A stretch of 64,000 nt of DNA from Caenorhabditis remanei. Its lineage: Eukaryota; Nematoda; Chromadorea; Rhabditida; Rhabditidae. A program made the translations under genes and the position numbers. The notes beneath the pieces are model-generated. The model saw only the letters and a program-made list of their open reading frames with translations. It had not been told where the DNA came from and made no database searches. The stretch is from positions 3,720,001-3,784,000 of the forward strand of contig NC_071331.1 in the NCBI RefSeq assembly GCF_010183535.1. The letters are read 5' to 3'. Of the stretch, positions 1-12,356 are shown one piece after another; positions within the stretch are counted from its first letter, which is position 1, and each line of letters starts with the position of its first letter.

Positions 1-800
1 CTATTTTCAGTTTCATCTTCATGTGAAAACTGTAACAAATTATTCAAAAACACTGCTTGATCAAGTTCCCGATCCATTATAATCCGCTTTAAAACATTCA
101 TTTTGAAATTCAAAAAAAAAGTTTCTTGTGTTTCAGCTACTTACTATTTTATTACAAAATCATTGGGAAATCACTGCAAAAATGTTCAAATGGAAAATTA
201 ATACACTGAATAGATTAACTTCAAAAATTTTGATATAAAATTAAGCAATTTTTGGATATCATGTTAACACAAGTAGATGAAACTGAAAATGGTAATAGTG
301 ATATTTCATAGAACACGTTTTGTAGTGTTTTTTACAGATTTTGTTTGTGATGCATTATATTTCAAAACTTTATTTTGCTTTGAAGCTGGCAGTTGTAGTT
401 GTGATCTTGCGTGTTTTACAATAATTATTTTCCTGCTTCTACAGGATCATAAACATTCATTCTTCAAATAACGTACGCTACATGTATTTCAAATCAAAAC
501 ACCATGATGGATATGACTTCGCAGAAAATATTATATGACACAGTGCAAAACAAAACTAGCTCCGTTCCAAAATGAACTCATAGAAACCTTTTTATTTCAG
601 GGAAATGCGGTGAAAAATAGTTTGTTTTCCAGTTTCAGTTCCAGGTACGCATTTTTTCAGTGTGATGATTCATAAAATAGAGGCAATTCAACTTCAAAAC
701 ACACTGTTAATGCCCAGCGGATTCGTTTCGAAAACCAACTCTCAATATGAAAATTTGAAGAAACTGGAAAGGTTAAAAAAAAAAATCGATAAAGAATAAG
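1..800. other. AT-rich stretch without a supported gene
   Basis: No open frame here has a start, splice sites and composition that look coding. Short words such as GAAACAGT/ACTGTTTC recur, as they do in other non-coding parts of the window, which suggests decayed fold-back repeats. Confidence 0.5.
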
Positions 801-2730
801 ACCTGTCGCTGTTCAGTATCTTACTGTTAGCATTGTATCAAATGAGGAAATGTTAAAACAGATTTTTGTTTCATTTCTTCTGAAAACTGCAAAAATTACG
901 CTGTAATACCAATAAAGCCGCGAATGCTGTAAAACAAAAAATTCAGAAATATATTGTTTTGCAGCTAGGATTACGGCACGGATTTTTCAAGCCCATTACG
1001 AAACCAATTCATAGAAATAATATTTTATTGATATTTAATTAACACAATAATTGAAACTGCGTGCTCTGAATTAGTTGTCTATGTGAACTTTTCCAAGATG
1101 CCAAAAACACTGCTCTAATGAAATCTATGTACCATTAATTGATAAAATTTTGATATAGACTCATTCAATTGGTGAAACAGACAATAATTATGTTTCGCAC
1201 ATTATTTTTATCGGACATTCTCTGATGAATCTAATATAAAGTAATCGAACATAGTAAAATAGCAGTAAATAAGGTATTACATCACTTATTACTATAACAG
1301 TTTTTGGTTTACAACGCATGAAATTCTCTTGTTTCTTGGCTAGTATGAATACGACGGTAGATCTACAAAACATGTTACATAGTTACTGTACTGTAACTGA
1401 GAATGTAACCGGAACTGATATTTCAGATGTTGCTGTTCTTGGTAATGATGAACTGCAACATATTTTCATTAAGCATTTACAAAATGTAGTGTAACAGTAA
1501 TTTCAGATTAAAATAAAGATTTAATTTTCAGTAATTTGGAATCGCACGAACATTATGTGCGAACTTTCGAAACAGTAATGCCAGAGAGTGTCCGATAAAA
1601 AGAATGTACGAAACATAATATTTTGTCTGTTTCAAAAATTGACTGAGTATATATCAATAATTTATAAATTAATGGCTCATCATTTACATCATTAGAGCAG
1701 TGTTTTTGGTGCATCTTGGAAAAATTCATGTAGACAACTTCCGAGCACGCAGTTTCAATTATTGTGTTAATTAAATATCAATAAACGTCGTTTTTCTATG
1801 AATTGGTTTCAGGGTGCTCCACCGATACTTCAAAACCGATTTAAATCGGTTATTGGTAAGAAAATCGGTTGAAATATTCGTCGGTTTTTAGAAAAATAAA
1901 TCCATTTTTCTCCGGGGGAAAAATCGGAAGAAATCGATTTTCTTCGATTTTGTTTTGAAAAAAAACCGTTCGATTTCGGTTTTCATCGGTTTAGAAACCG
2001 GTTAAAAAACCGATTATTCTTCGATTTTTACCGATTTTCATCGGTTTTTTCTTAAAGTTCAAGTTCTACAGTAGTTTGTCACGTTTCTATCATATTTTGC
2101 ACTGTTCTCAATTTAGATTTTATGTTAAAATTAATGATTTCTCATTTTTGTTCAAACTTTCTATAAAAATAGAAAAAACGTGTGACGTTATTGAAACGTG
2201 ACAAACTACTGTAGAATTTGAACTTTCAGAAAAAACCGAGGAAAATCGGTAAAAATCGGTAAAAATCGAAGAATAATCGGTTTTTTAACCGGTTTCTAAA
2301 CCGATGAAAACCGAAACCGAACGGTTTTTTTTCAAAACAAAATCGAAGAAAATCGATTTCTTCCGATTTTTGTTCGGTTTTAAATCGGTTTTTGTTTTTG
2401 AAAAACCGGTTGAAATTAACCGATTGAAGAAACGATTTTCACCGGTTGAAAAAAACCGGTTTTTCTTCGGTTTTACCGCCGGTGGAGCACCCTGATTGGT
2501 TTCAAAAATAAGTAGTCATCGGCCTGAAAAAATACCAAAGTCGTAAGGAGCCGCAAAAATAATAAATATTTGTTTCATGGTTATGTTGAAGTTTTTTGTT
2601 TTACTGCATTCGCGGTTTGCTTCATGATAACTTTTGCAGTTTTCAAAGAAATGGAACAAAAATCCTGTTTCAACATTTCCTTTTTTTGCATTGTATCAAA
2701 TGTTAACAGTTGCTCGTCATTGATAAACAT
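800..2730. repeat. Long imperfect inverted repeat (fold-back)
   Basis: The left arm (about 830-1300) reads as the reverse complement of 1560-1809 continued at 2495-2720. Matched blocks include the sequences around 1075-1115 and 1690-1740, around 1195-1225 and 1575-1615, and around 840-900 and 2640-2710. The right arm is interrupted by the hAT-like element at 1810-2494; skipping that insertion restores the pairing. The arms are diverged, so this is an old palindrome. No transposase frame is visible inside it. Confidence 0.75.
1810..2494. mobile_element. hAT-like MITE, 685 bp, palindromic
   Basis: The ends are exact inverted repeats CAGGGTGCTCCACC / GGTGGAGCACCCTG. The element is flanked by an identical 8-bp direct repeat ATTGGTTT (1802-1809 and 2495-2502). 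CAGGG termini and an 8-bp target duplication are hallmarks of the hAT superfamily. The interior is a long imperfect palindrome built from many short CGGTTT/AAACCG words, with a second inverted block at about 2055-2090 and 2185-2225. No transposase is encoded, so it is non-autonomous. Confidence 0.88.
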
Positions 2731-3411
2731 CGACCATTCTTATTTTCAAGAGTTTTGTTGTGTGGAATTAATGATTCTTTTCACTACAATTATACAAAAA
2801 ACATCGGAATACGAAGCAGATTTTTTCAGTTCACTGCAAAAAAACTAAACTGTGTTTCGACTTCATAACCAAACTGATAAACTTACTGAGTTAAAATTTT
2901 TTAGGTGAAACATTTTTTAAATAACATTTCAATGCCAACAACAGATCGTATCTTTGCAGTGTAGTTTCACGCATGTCACACATCAATGGTTTAATATTGA
3001 TTCAAGAAAAGAAGAAAGAAAGTGGAAACTGAGTTTTTATGACTTTGACTCACCAATCATTCTGATCGTAACACTGGAATACTGTTAAGAATCTGTTAAG
3101 AAGATGATTTTTTTTAAATCACTAGAATAACAGCCAATTTCACAAGGCTTCAATATTATAAAACACTTTTATTAGGAAACAGACTTTTCGTTTTTTATAT
3201 GAATGCAATCGTCCACTCAGCACACTTTTCCGTTGATACAACTTTTACTTATTTTTTTTGAAATTGTAACATTCACACAAAAAATAAGAATCTGGCTATT
3301 TTCTCCTTTCCCGTTAGTTTATGTACGTACATGCCTTTTCAACATCTAACTTCATTGAAAGAAACCCTCTATACTTCAACGTTTTCTTTTAGTATTTTGT
3401 ATTACAGACCG

Positions 3412-3716
3412 TACTATTACCGTAAATACTGTATTATATGCCGTTATAATACAGGTGCCGTTCTGAAATAAAACTGCACCTGTATTATAACGGCACCCCA
3501 TCTATACTCAGAATTCATGAATGTGATCATTCCGGTGTATTTTTTTGGTCCTGATTAGAAGCAGCGTGATTAGTAACTTCTTGATCAGCCGATAGAACTC
3601 CCAAAAAAAGTTTTTCCGGTAAATTTTAATAAGTTTCTGAAACCACAAAATTTCTCTGGGAGCCGGTTGAAAAATATAACGGCATGCCGTTATAATACAG
3701 TATTTATGGTATACTA
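3412..3716. mobile_element. Small inverted-repeat element (MITE)
   Basis: The terminal ~35 bp at 3412-3447 (with CGTAAATACTGTATTATA) and at 3680-3716 are near inverted repeats. Just inside the left end, a perfect hairpin is formed by GTTATAATACAGGTGC and its complement at about 3475-3492. No coding capacity is seen. The superfamily cannot be assigned from the ends alone. Confidence 0.65.
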
Positions 3717-5204
3717 GCTCCACAATAACAGGAAGTGTTGTGCAATCATGAGGAGACTTATTGAAACAGTAATCGCAGCTACATACATCTTGATGGAGCG
3801 CTATTTTTTCTGAAAGGAACCATCTGCGGAGTTTAAATGTTCTCCAGAATGAGAAAGATGTGAATACGGTAGAAATCATGGTGGAAATGTTTCTAATGGA
3901 TTACAAAACTTTTTGAGAAACTACGAGAGAACCGTCCGTGTTTACTCCTGTTCTTGCCTCTACAACTGCCCATATTACAACAATAACCGGAACAGTTCAA
4001 AATCCAAATGAGAAGAGACAGCATGATTGATGTATTGCTTTATGAGACGTTTTATGGTTTTCAAGAAACGTTCAGTCCAAAGTTTGGACGTCTGTATTCA
4101 GCACTTGTATTTAAACAATTATTTATTGTCGGGGAGCAATAATGCCGACTAATGCAGAATGTTTCAATGAATAATTTCCGCATTTACTGCTAACTAAAAC
4201 ATAATGTTTCTAATATCTTTTTTTGTCAATATCTGTTTTTTTGTTGATAACTTGATGAATTCACTTTTTCTGAATCTTTCTGAGGTTTTTGATAAAAATT
4301 AATTCAAACTTCATACAAATAAATTCAAAAAATAATTATCATTGTCATTCGAACTAAATTCTTAATAATAGTGAGACCTATACAATGATTTATTGGCAAT
4401 TTGAAACCGATTAATACTTTTTTGAAAACACTTCAGGACACATGATTTAATGGAAGGATAGACTCAATTCTATGGTATTTTTTTTACAATATAAGCTGCT
4501 GTGAAGAATTATAGTTGATGGTACAATAGAACATTATCGGTTTCTTGAAACAGTATTGAATTCCACTTTGAATGAATTGTTTGATATGCTATCTGTTGCA
4601 ATTGAAAAATGTTCATATCAGTGAACTTCTATTTCTCAGCATACTGTGAAATGTGGAACCAAATGACGAAGTAAGTTGTATTGAAGTTCAGCAGAATCAT
4701 TGACGTCGTGAAACAGTTTTCGAAGTTTACAAAATGTTGCTTCAGTAAAAAAATCATGTTTCTAAAGTATGTTATTCAAGAACCATTGTGCAGCTTTTCC
4801 GCTGTTTGGAAGAATATTGTTCATTTATTGATAAACACTGCAGACCGATCTCGAAAAGAGTCAATTGCGAGAATATTCAAGAATATGCTGGAATTGTCTC
4901 TTGATATACTGCCAATAGGAACACCAGTAAATTGGTGGAGGGAATTTGGTGACAAAGTGAAACGTAAATTCCTATTTAAAAAAAAACATAGTTTCTTTCG
5001 AGTTTTGATTAAATATATGTTTTTCCTCTTGTAAACTGTTCTTGAAATTGAATTCGGGATGATCAGGGATTAATGTGATTTTATATGAAATAATTTCTGT
5101 GTATGGTGAAACATGAGAAAATAGTGTTAATTTCATATGAATCCCTTGGGTATGAAAATAAAGTTTTTTGCTTTGTTTGAATTCTCAATCTAGAATTAGT
5201 GTTT
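3717..5204. other. Non-coding stretch
   Basis: There is no supported gene. A 117-codon open frame at 4681-5034 begins at TTG, has no recognisable domain and no good flanking splice sites. An AATAAA-like signal lies near 5156, so a decayed terminal exon cannot be excluded. Confidence 0.4.
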
Positions 5205-5623
5205 ATTATCGGAATAAAAAAGTTCCGACATTTTTTACCGACGCGCAAGAGTCGCGGTACTGGTAGATCAGAAACGCCCAGTCATCATAAACATTTCTTC
5301 TGCAAAATCAGGGCACGGTTTCATTGAATTCGCGGGTGAAGTTTTGTTTAAAAATACCACTTTTTAAATAAAATTTGACCTATTTCCTTTAAAATTTGAT
5401 CTTTTTTCCTCAAACTTCATGGTGGAAATGAAATTTTAAGGGAAATAGGTCAAATTTTATTTAAAAAGTAGTATTTTTAAACAAAACTTCACCCGCGAAT
5501 TCAATGAAACCGTGCCCTGATTTTGCAGAAGAAATGTTTATGATGAGTGGGCGTTTCTGATCTACCAGTACCGCGACTCTTGCGCGTCGGTAAAAAATGT
5601 CGGAACTTTTTTATTCCGATAAT
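5205..5623. repeat. Near-perfect fold-back, 419 bp
   Basis: 5205-5405 is almost exactly the reverse complement of 5425-5623. The ends are ATTATCGGAATAAAAAAGTT and its complement. The spacer is only a few tens of bases. The high arm identity suggests a recent non-autonomous element. No coding capacity. Confidence 0.85.
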
Positions 5624-6614
5624 ACTTCATTACCAGTTGGCTTTAAAAAATTTCACTGTCACAGTTTTCGGTGAAGAAAAATAATAAAAAATGATGATAC
5701 TTCGAATTATAAAAAATGTTATACTAGTCAAGTATTATGATCTGCGCACACAGGAAATGAAAATTGAAGAACGAAACAGTGAATGTTTTAAATATTGAAA
5801 AATTCAGCAATAATAACCAACACAACTGTTGTGCACAATAAAAGAAGATAAAGAAACTTGATGGAGACAGAATATGAAATCATTTTCACAAAGAAATAGA
5901 GTTAATCTCATAAATGCGATTCTGACAATCAGAACATTACATGGACATAACATGACTTCATTGTTTAAAATAAGGAAATAACTTTGAGAAAACAGTAATT
6001 TTCGTTAACGCGAACCAGATTTTTAAAGAATTTTCACATAGGGCCATGAGTCACTAAAATTCACCTATGAGTCATTATGAGTCAATAAAATCTAAGAGGC
6101 ACTAAAAGTCAATTAATTTCTAAATTATTTCGGTTCGCTGCATCAGGAATATTTTGAATAACAATAGTTCAGAAATTTCAACGTCTCGAAGCCTTCGAGT
6201 TACCCAATTCTCTAAATAATATTAAAGTATTGCCTTTCCTGTAATTAAAACAATTTTGATGTTAAAATAGCAAAACTATAAAGTTGTTCACTTTTTTAAA
6301 TTTCTTTATCTAGCTATTGTTGCAATTCAAAACCAATAAAGTTTTTGAGCATTTCATATTTTAGAAAAGCTAAAGCTTGTTAATAAACTGATTGTCATGT
6401 ACAACATTTGTGACACAACTCTTACAGTTCAATGTGAGAAAAATCTGTTTCGCGTTTCTCATTGCAATCTACATGTGAAACCTAGGAATAAACATATTTT
6501 ACTTTTCCAAAGTGAGAAAATAGCTTTGAGAAACAGTATGTTTTATAATCACTTTCAATTATAATAAAGTGAACAGAGTCTAGCTACCAATAACTTTTTC
6601 TTTCGTTCTTCATA
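5624..6614. other. Non-coding stretch
   Basis: AT-rich sequence with no supported gene, RNA gene or clear repeat boundary. Confidence 0.4.
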
Positions 6615-6744
6615 TTAGCACGTCACGCCTCTTACAACCGCGCTCTACCGAAACTGAAGAAAATTGTGTGTTATGAGAGATTCAGAGAAAAAAATTCATT
6701 TTAAGGCGTATTTCGGTGGAGCGCATTTGTAAGAAATGTGCTAA
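6615..6744. mobile_element. Palindromic MITE, copy 1 of a family
   Basis: The ends TTAGCAC.../...GTGCTAA form inverted repeats that continue inward through CTTACAACCGCGCTCTACCG on the left and its approximate complement on the right. A second copy sits at 17747-17889, inside an intron. The same GAGCGC-containing end motif recurs in the 9.9-13.8 kb repeat units. Confidence 0.7.
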
Positions 6745-7287
6745 GCTAATATAATGAAAGTTTGAGAAACGCTCAGTGAAGCTCAATGTCTCTTTAACAT
6801 ATATCAGTTTACTGTATCAGCAATGATTTGAATAACGTAACTTCTAAAAATGAGGCTCCGTAGAATGTGTAAACAATAAATTATATATGTATTCAAAAAC
6901 TTGAATTTACCTGTCTTTAAAAGTTCCCAGATTTGTAGTAAGAAAACAAAATCATCAATTTGAAAAATAAAATTGGATTTATTCATCGAGGAACTTATAA
7001 TCAATTAATTATGTACAGAATTATAAGGAGAGTTTAGAGTATTTGAAGAGGGCAAAATGCAAAACTTGAGAAAAACCACAAATATAAATTGGAAGAAACC
7101 GGCAATTTAACAAGGAAGAAGAAGGGCGGGGCGGGTAAAAAAAGTTGAAAGTGATCAACCGAATAAAGCTATTATAAATTAAACGGAATGCACAAAATAC
7201 GGAGATAAATTGAGTATCTCAATGGGAGAAAGTGAAAGCAAGGAAATCATGGATTGGCGCTACAAATAAGGGGTTATCAGAAGAAAA
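6745..7287. other. Non-coding stretch downstream of the 7.3-9.3 kb gene
   Basis: No supported gene. It presumably includes the 3' UTR of the minus-strand gene ending at 7288. Confidence 0.4.
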
Positions 7288-9348
7288 TTAGTCGGTATTA
7301 AAGACATTTCCCAAATTTCTTCTGCCAACATTCATGAACATCTCTCCGAGATCGTTCGTTTTGGTGGTGTTGATCTCAGCCATCATCTGTGCGTGTGCCG
7401 CGCGAATCAGATCCATCTTTTTTGGATCCTTTCTGGCTTTCCGCATTACATCACGATGAATCGCCATCATATCAGCTTCAAAGTCTTGGAGATCCTGTTC
7501 CGATGGAGCTGGGTTCTGAAATTTAAGAATTCAAAATATGATTCTAATGTTTGGAGCATAGTTGTCAACCGAACCGAAAAGGGCCAATCGCTTCAAACTG
7601 AGTTATATGAGCTGAAAAACATAGTTGTCCGAAATCCGGATTCCGGAATTCCGGGTTTTTTTTGACATTCCGGTTCCGGTTCCGGATTCCGGAAAATGAA
7701 ATTTTTCATTCCGGTTCCGGATTCCGGATTCCGGAAAGTGAAAATTTTCATTCCGATTCCGGATTCCGGATTCCGGAAAATGAAAATTTTCATTCCGATT
7801 CCGGATTCCGGATTCCGGTTTTTTGAATTGTTTTCCGGAATCCTGAAGTTTAAGTTTAAAATTTTTTTTTTGAGTTTCAAAGACAACTGCATTACTTCTT
7901 TTTCGGGCTTGAAGCTCAAAAGTAGTTTTAAACTTTATATATAATTAATAACACTCAAAAAATGACTTGGTCTATCAAATTTATCGAATCATTACGGATT
8001 CCGAAATTCCGGAATTCCGGGTTTTTTCGTCATTCCGGTTCCGGATTCCGGATTCCGGTATTTGAAAAACTTCATTCCGGTTCCTGATTCTGGATTCCGG
8101 TTTTTCGGAAAATGTCATTCCGTACTACTATGCTGAAAATGATACGAAAATGCTGGTGACTAATCGTTAATGTACCGCGGGTCGGGTTAGAAAGCGGCAC
8201 AGGCACTTTATCCCGACTCGGGGTGCATTAACAGATGTTTATGCGGCCCGTAGGTGGGTCACAGATTTAGTTCTCCGTGAGAGCTACATTTTGGTATATT
8301 TTTCAGCTCATACGATTCAGTTTGAAGCGAGTTACGCAATTGACAAGCATGGTTTGGATAACTTACAACAGACGCAGACGAATCTGGCTCCATTGGTCCG
8401 GATGTGTCCATGGTCTGATCGGCGGGAATGAAAGCGAATGATGCTTTTGGCATTGTCGCAGGGAGATACGAAGTGGCTATTGTTGATTGATCTGGTACAA
8501 CTTCAGCATGTCGACGCTTGACCGGTGTAGCTGAGTAATACTCTGCCTTGATGGCGTTCAGAGGCAATGTGGGTCTGAAAAATGATTGGTTTTTTAGTTT
8601 TAAGCAAAAATAGAAAAAGAAGAAAACTTACTTAACAGATGCTGGTGTGGCGGGTGCTGGTGTGGCGGGTGCTGGTGTGGCGGGTGCTGGTAGCATGAGC
8701 TCCTCATCATCATCGTCGTCACTATCATCCTCGCCCAGATCGATCACAATCGGGGCTCCATTTTCATCAACAAGATTCGCCGATCTCATTTTCTTTTCCA
8801 TCTTCTCCGTGCGGAAGGGTTTTACAAATGGATAAGTCGGCCATGCCCAGAGCTTCTCCTCCACCTCCTTTGGGGAAAGCTTATCCGTTTTGATATGCTT
8901 CAGAAGGCGGTTGTAGAGGTGCTGCTTTGCGGATCGAAGGCAATCCCTTATGATTGAGGCTGAAAAAAGTACATTAATATATAAGACAAAAATAATATAA
9001 CTTACGATGCACGACAAGTCCCGTTCTTTTATACACTGAAACTGCTGTTGTGCAGTACCATTTGTGAATATTCGCTCTATTCTTGGCACCTTCCATTGGA
9101 TATTTGGTGCTGGAGTCCAGAATGATCCACTCGAGCAACTGCTTACTGTTTCTGGAGACAACAGTCGCCCACTTTTGCTCCTGCACATTTGGAGCTTGAA
9201 TTGCGAACAGGTACTGAGGCATTGTCATGTGCGCACCGGGATTCTCAATTGGCAGAGAAGGAAGGACGACGTGTGGTGGTACTGGAAGTTCTTCCCAGAG
9301 TGGACGAGCGACGGGCTCTTGTTTGGGCATGCGCATTTCAGACTGCAT
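7288..9348 (-). CDS. Unrecognised nematode protein, paralogue of the 16.2-18.3 kb gene (368 aa, 4 exons)
   Basis: The proposed exons are 9348-9006, 8959-8632, 8574-8367 and 7515-7288, joined in frame (phases 1, 2, 0). The ATG at 9348 directly follows a TTTCCAG acceptor, so a 5'UTR intron or trans-splice site is likely; an ATG at 9405 would lie upstream of that acceptor. The first two exons carry the part shared with the paralogue: a Pro-rich N-terminus with WEELPVPP, then KQLLE and VYKRTG, then a KLSPKEVEEKLWAWP block. After these come an Asp-rich acidic run and repeated PAPAT units. The last exon is charged and helical-looking (MMAIHRDVMRKARKDPKK). There is no signal peptide or membrane segment, so the protein is probably intracellular and possibly nuclear, given the acidic and KRR stretches. 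I do not recognise the family. Confidence 0.75.
7516..8366. repeat. Intronic fold-back with CCGGATTCC tandem repeats
   Basis: Intron 3 of the 7.3-9.3 kb gene holds about four ~56-bp imperfect repeats (7629-7823) made of TTCCGGATTCCGG words alternating with GAAAATTTTCAT, plus a shorter block at 7994-8107. Outside these, a segment near 7590-7620 recurs inverted near 8300-8330, so the whole intron can fold back. The repeat-unit match is clear; its superfamily is unknown. Confidence 0.65.
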
Positions 9349-9405
9349 TCTGGAAATGGAAATTTGAGAGTGAGAAAGAAGCAGGAAGTAAGGAGGAGAA
9401 GACAT

Positions 9406-9900
9406 TGAGAATCAAATAGAGATACACCAAGAAGAACGGCAAGCGGAAATACGGAAGGTGGAAGACGGAATTGTGAAACGGAAATCTTAAGGTAAAAGGT
9501 GAAAGGTAAAAGTAAGGTATCAAAGGGAAAGGTAAAGGTATTGATCAGTAAAGGAATAAAATTGTTACAATTTTTGTGATTTTATTTCACGTTTGGTATC
9601 AAAATGTCATGGTTTCGAAACGTCTCAGATTTCAAACGTTGGTTTCAAAACGTCCTGGATCCTTCTATTTGTTACCGCAGTAAAGCGCGGATGCGTACTA
9701 GGAGACAGGCCGGGCGGATATTTCGCAAGAATGCGTGGATGTGAACTTTAAATGAAGCAACGATTTCAGAGAGAGAGAGAGAGAGAGAGGGAGGCACAGG
9801 AGACGAGAGTGTATGTGAGAGAGTGTACGCTCCCCAACAGAAAATCGATAGAAGAATATATAGAAGAGAGCGAGCGACCCTCGTTGCATTCACTCATGTG
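9406..9900. other. Upstream region with a GA microsatellite
   Basis: A (GA)n run lies at about 9769-9790. The sequence from about 9760 to 9910 recurs in diverged form at about 14245-14390, with shared words such as GAGAGTGTA and CCTCGTTGCATTCA, so it is an edge of the repeat cluster. Confidence 0.5.
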
Positions 9901-10360
9901 TAGAGGGACAAACAGAAAGAGGGAGAGAAAAAGATTTGCACGAAACTAGGGCACGCAATACATTTTCTTTCTCTCTCTATCTTCGTCTTGTCCTTCCATT
10001 ATTGTTGACGAGCGTTACGGAGAGAGACAGGAAATAAGCGAGACGGCAAGAGAGGAAGCATGCCCTCAAACAATCCTTGCTGTCTTTCTAAACCGAAGGA
10101 AAAGAGAAAAGAGGAAATTGTAGAGAGCGTGCAAAAATGGAGAGAGCGAGACGCAAGGGGTGTCGTCGAATTGAGAAACGAAGAAAGAGTGTTTCGATGG
10201 AGCGCACTTAACGAAACCGTGCAGCGTCAATAAGGATAAACATTTATTTGACGAGCTCAAAAGAATAGCTATTGGAAGGAAAACTACGGGTTGTTACGCG
10301 AGAAGGCCATAGCAGACACATCAGTGCGAGGCGCAACGACCCCGAACAAATTTGATTTTG

Positions 10361-10490
10361 TTTTCCGGTCCACGAGCACATTTTCCGGTCCTCGAGCACA
10401 TTTTCCGGTCCTCGAGCACATTTTCCGGTCCTCGAGCACATTTTCCGGTACTCGAGCACATTTGTTACATTTTCCGGTCCTCGAGCACAT
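10361..10490. repeat. 20-bp minisatellite
   Basis: There are about six tandem copies of TTTTCCGGTCCTCGAGCACA (single-base variants CCACGAG and TACTCGAG), interrupted once by a short GTTACA insert near 10463. Each unit contains a CTCGAG hexamer. Frames through it are open on both strands, but this is a by-product of the repeat. Confidence 0.9.
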
Positions 10491-11210
10491 CACGCGTTGC
10501 GTGCGCGTCGCGGTTCATATTGAAAGATACGACAAATAAACGTAAAAATCCTTGGCAAGTCTTTTTTGGCATCGTGCCAACCGTTGTGCAACGGAGCGCC
10601 TTACGCTTCGCACTGCTGCGGGCGTGACAATGTGACAATGTGACAAAATTAACTGCGGCAGTGTTGACGCCGCACGCAACCAGCATACATAATTTATTTT
10701 TCCTTTCATTCATGTCTTTTCCCTTTTTCTCTCTTTTCTTTCCGTCTAGCATTGTGGACGTATATTTGATAGGGAGAGAGAAAGATTTCAACGACAGCAC
10801 ACACTATTTTCTTTTCCTTTCTATCTCTTTCTTCATCTTTTTCCATTCATTTTTAGTTTCACCGACGACCGCTGCGGAGAGGAAGGAAAAGACGCACACA
10901 CTCAAACAACCAGCCCTCATTGCTGTCTTTCTGAACTAATGGGAAAGAGAAAAAAGGAAATTTAGTGGGTAGGTGGCAAATTGAGTGGCGCAGAGAGAAA
11001 AGATGGAAGTGTCCGGTAGAGCGCAATTGTCAAAACAGTATTGCGTTAATAAGAATGATATTTTTTTAAAAGCTCAGAAGAATATAAAACCAAAAGAAGA
11101 AAGAATAAGCAAAAAGCAATAATGCAAGTACAAATGAAAAAAGGATGAAACCGGAACACACAAAACAAACAGGGCGTAAAATCGAGTTTAAAAATTTCAA
11201 CTTGCAAGGT

Positions 11211-11814
11211 CTCCCACACTGCGAAAAAGATCTGCAAAAAATGTGAAGCCAAATTTTTCACGTTTTAATTCAATTCTTCTATTTTTGCACTGAAAGTACA
11301 GTTTTTTCAGGTTTGCAGACGTTGCTATGGATGAAAAAAGTCCCATCCATCATAATTGTGAAAAATTGAATTATCATTTATATTTTATAAGCAAGAAAAC
11401 GTGAATTTTGGTCAGAAAATAACTTTTTTGATACAGTAAAACAGATTTTCAGAAAAAGGGGGATTTATTTTTTGACAGGAATCATATTCGAACAAAAATT
11501 GTAGGAAATGTGCTCGAGGACGCTCTGAAACTGTTACATTTTTGTGTAAAAGAACTGCTGGCTAAAATTTTTCTGAAAATCTGTTTTTCTGTATCAAAAA
11601 GTCAATTTCAGACCAAAATTCTCGTTTTCTTGCTTATAAAATTAATAGAAATTAATTTGATTTTCCACAGTTCTAATGGATCCTTTTTCATCCATTGCGA
11701 CGTCTCAAAACCTAAAAATACTGCATTTTCAGTGCAAAAAATAGAAGAATAGAACTAAAACGTGAAAAATTCGGCTTCACGTTTTCTTGCAGTTCTTTTT
11801 TGTCGATGTGGGAG
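11211..11814. repeat. Fold-back element, ~604 bp
   Basis: The ends CTCCCACA.../...TGTGGGAG extend into long inverted arms. Examples are TGAAGCCAAATTTTTCACG on the left against its near complement at about 11763-11780, and AAGCAAGAAAACG at about 11391 against CGTTTTCTTGCTT at about 11622. It splits the repeat cluster. No coding capacity. Confidence 0.75.
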
Positions 11815-12356
11815 CGCGTGTACTGCACGAAAACGACGGCGTGACCATGTGACCGCGCGACGAAAATGAGTGCGGCGGTGCTGGCGCCGCACGCAACCAG
11901 CTCACATCTTTTTCCCTTCTCATATGTATTTCTCTTTCCCTTTTCTCTCTTTCCCTTCCTTTCAACATTTTAGACAACACGACCACTCTTGAAAAGCCGC
12001 GCGCAACTAGCACACACTATTTATTTTTTCTATCTCTTTCTTCGTCTTTTTCCATTTTAAATTCCATCAATGTCGACGAGCGCTGCGGAGAGGAAAGGAT
12101 AGGCACACACCCAAACGACCAGCCGTCGTTGCCTTTCATTCTAAACTAATAGAAAAGAGAAACAGGAAATTTAGTGGGTGCGTGGAAAATTGAGAGGCGC
12201 AGAAAGAAAATATGCATGAGGGTATTCGGTGGAGCGCAATTGTCAAAACAGATTTGCGTTAATAAGAACTATTAAAATTGTGGAAGCTCAAATCAATATC
12301 AATACAATACAAAAGATGGAAGTACGTAAGACGGAAGGATGAAACCGGAACACAAA

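Noticed and set aside
4681..5034. 117-codon open frame
   Set aside because: It starts at TTG, has no domain, no acceptor and no paralogue in the window. A decayed exon is possible but not supported.
8170..8245. Short inverted words TAATGTACC / GGTGCATTA
   Set aside because: Too short and without a target duplication to be called a separate element.
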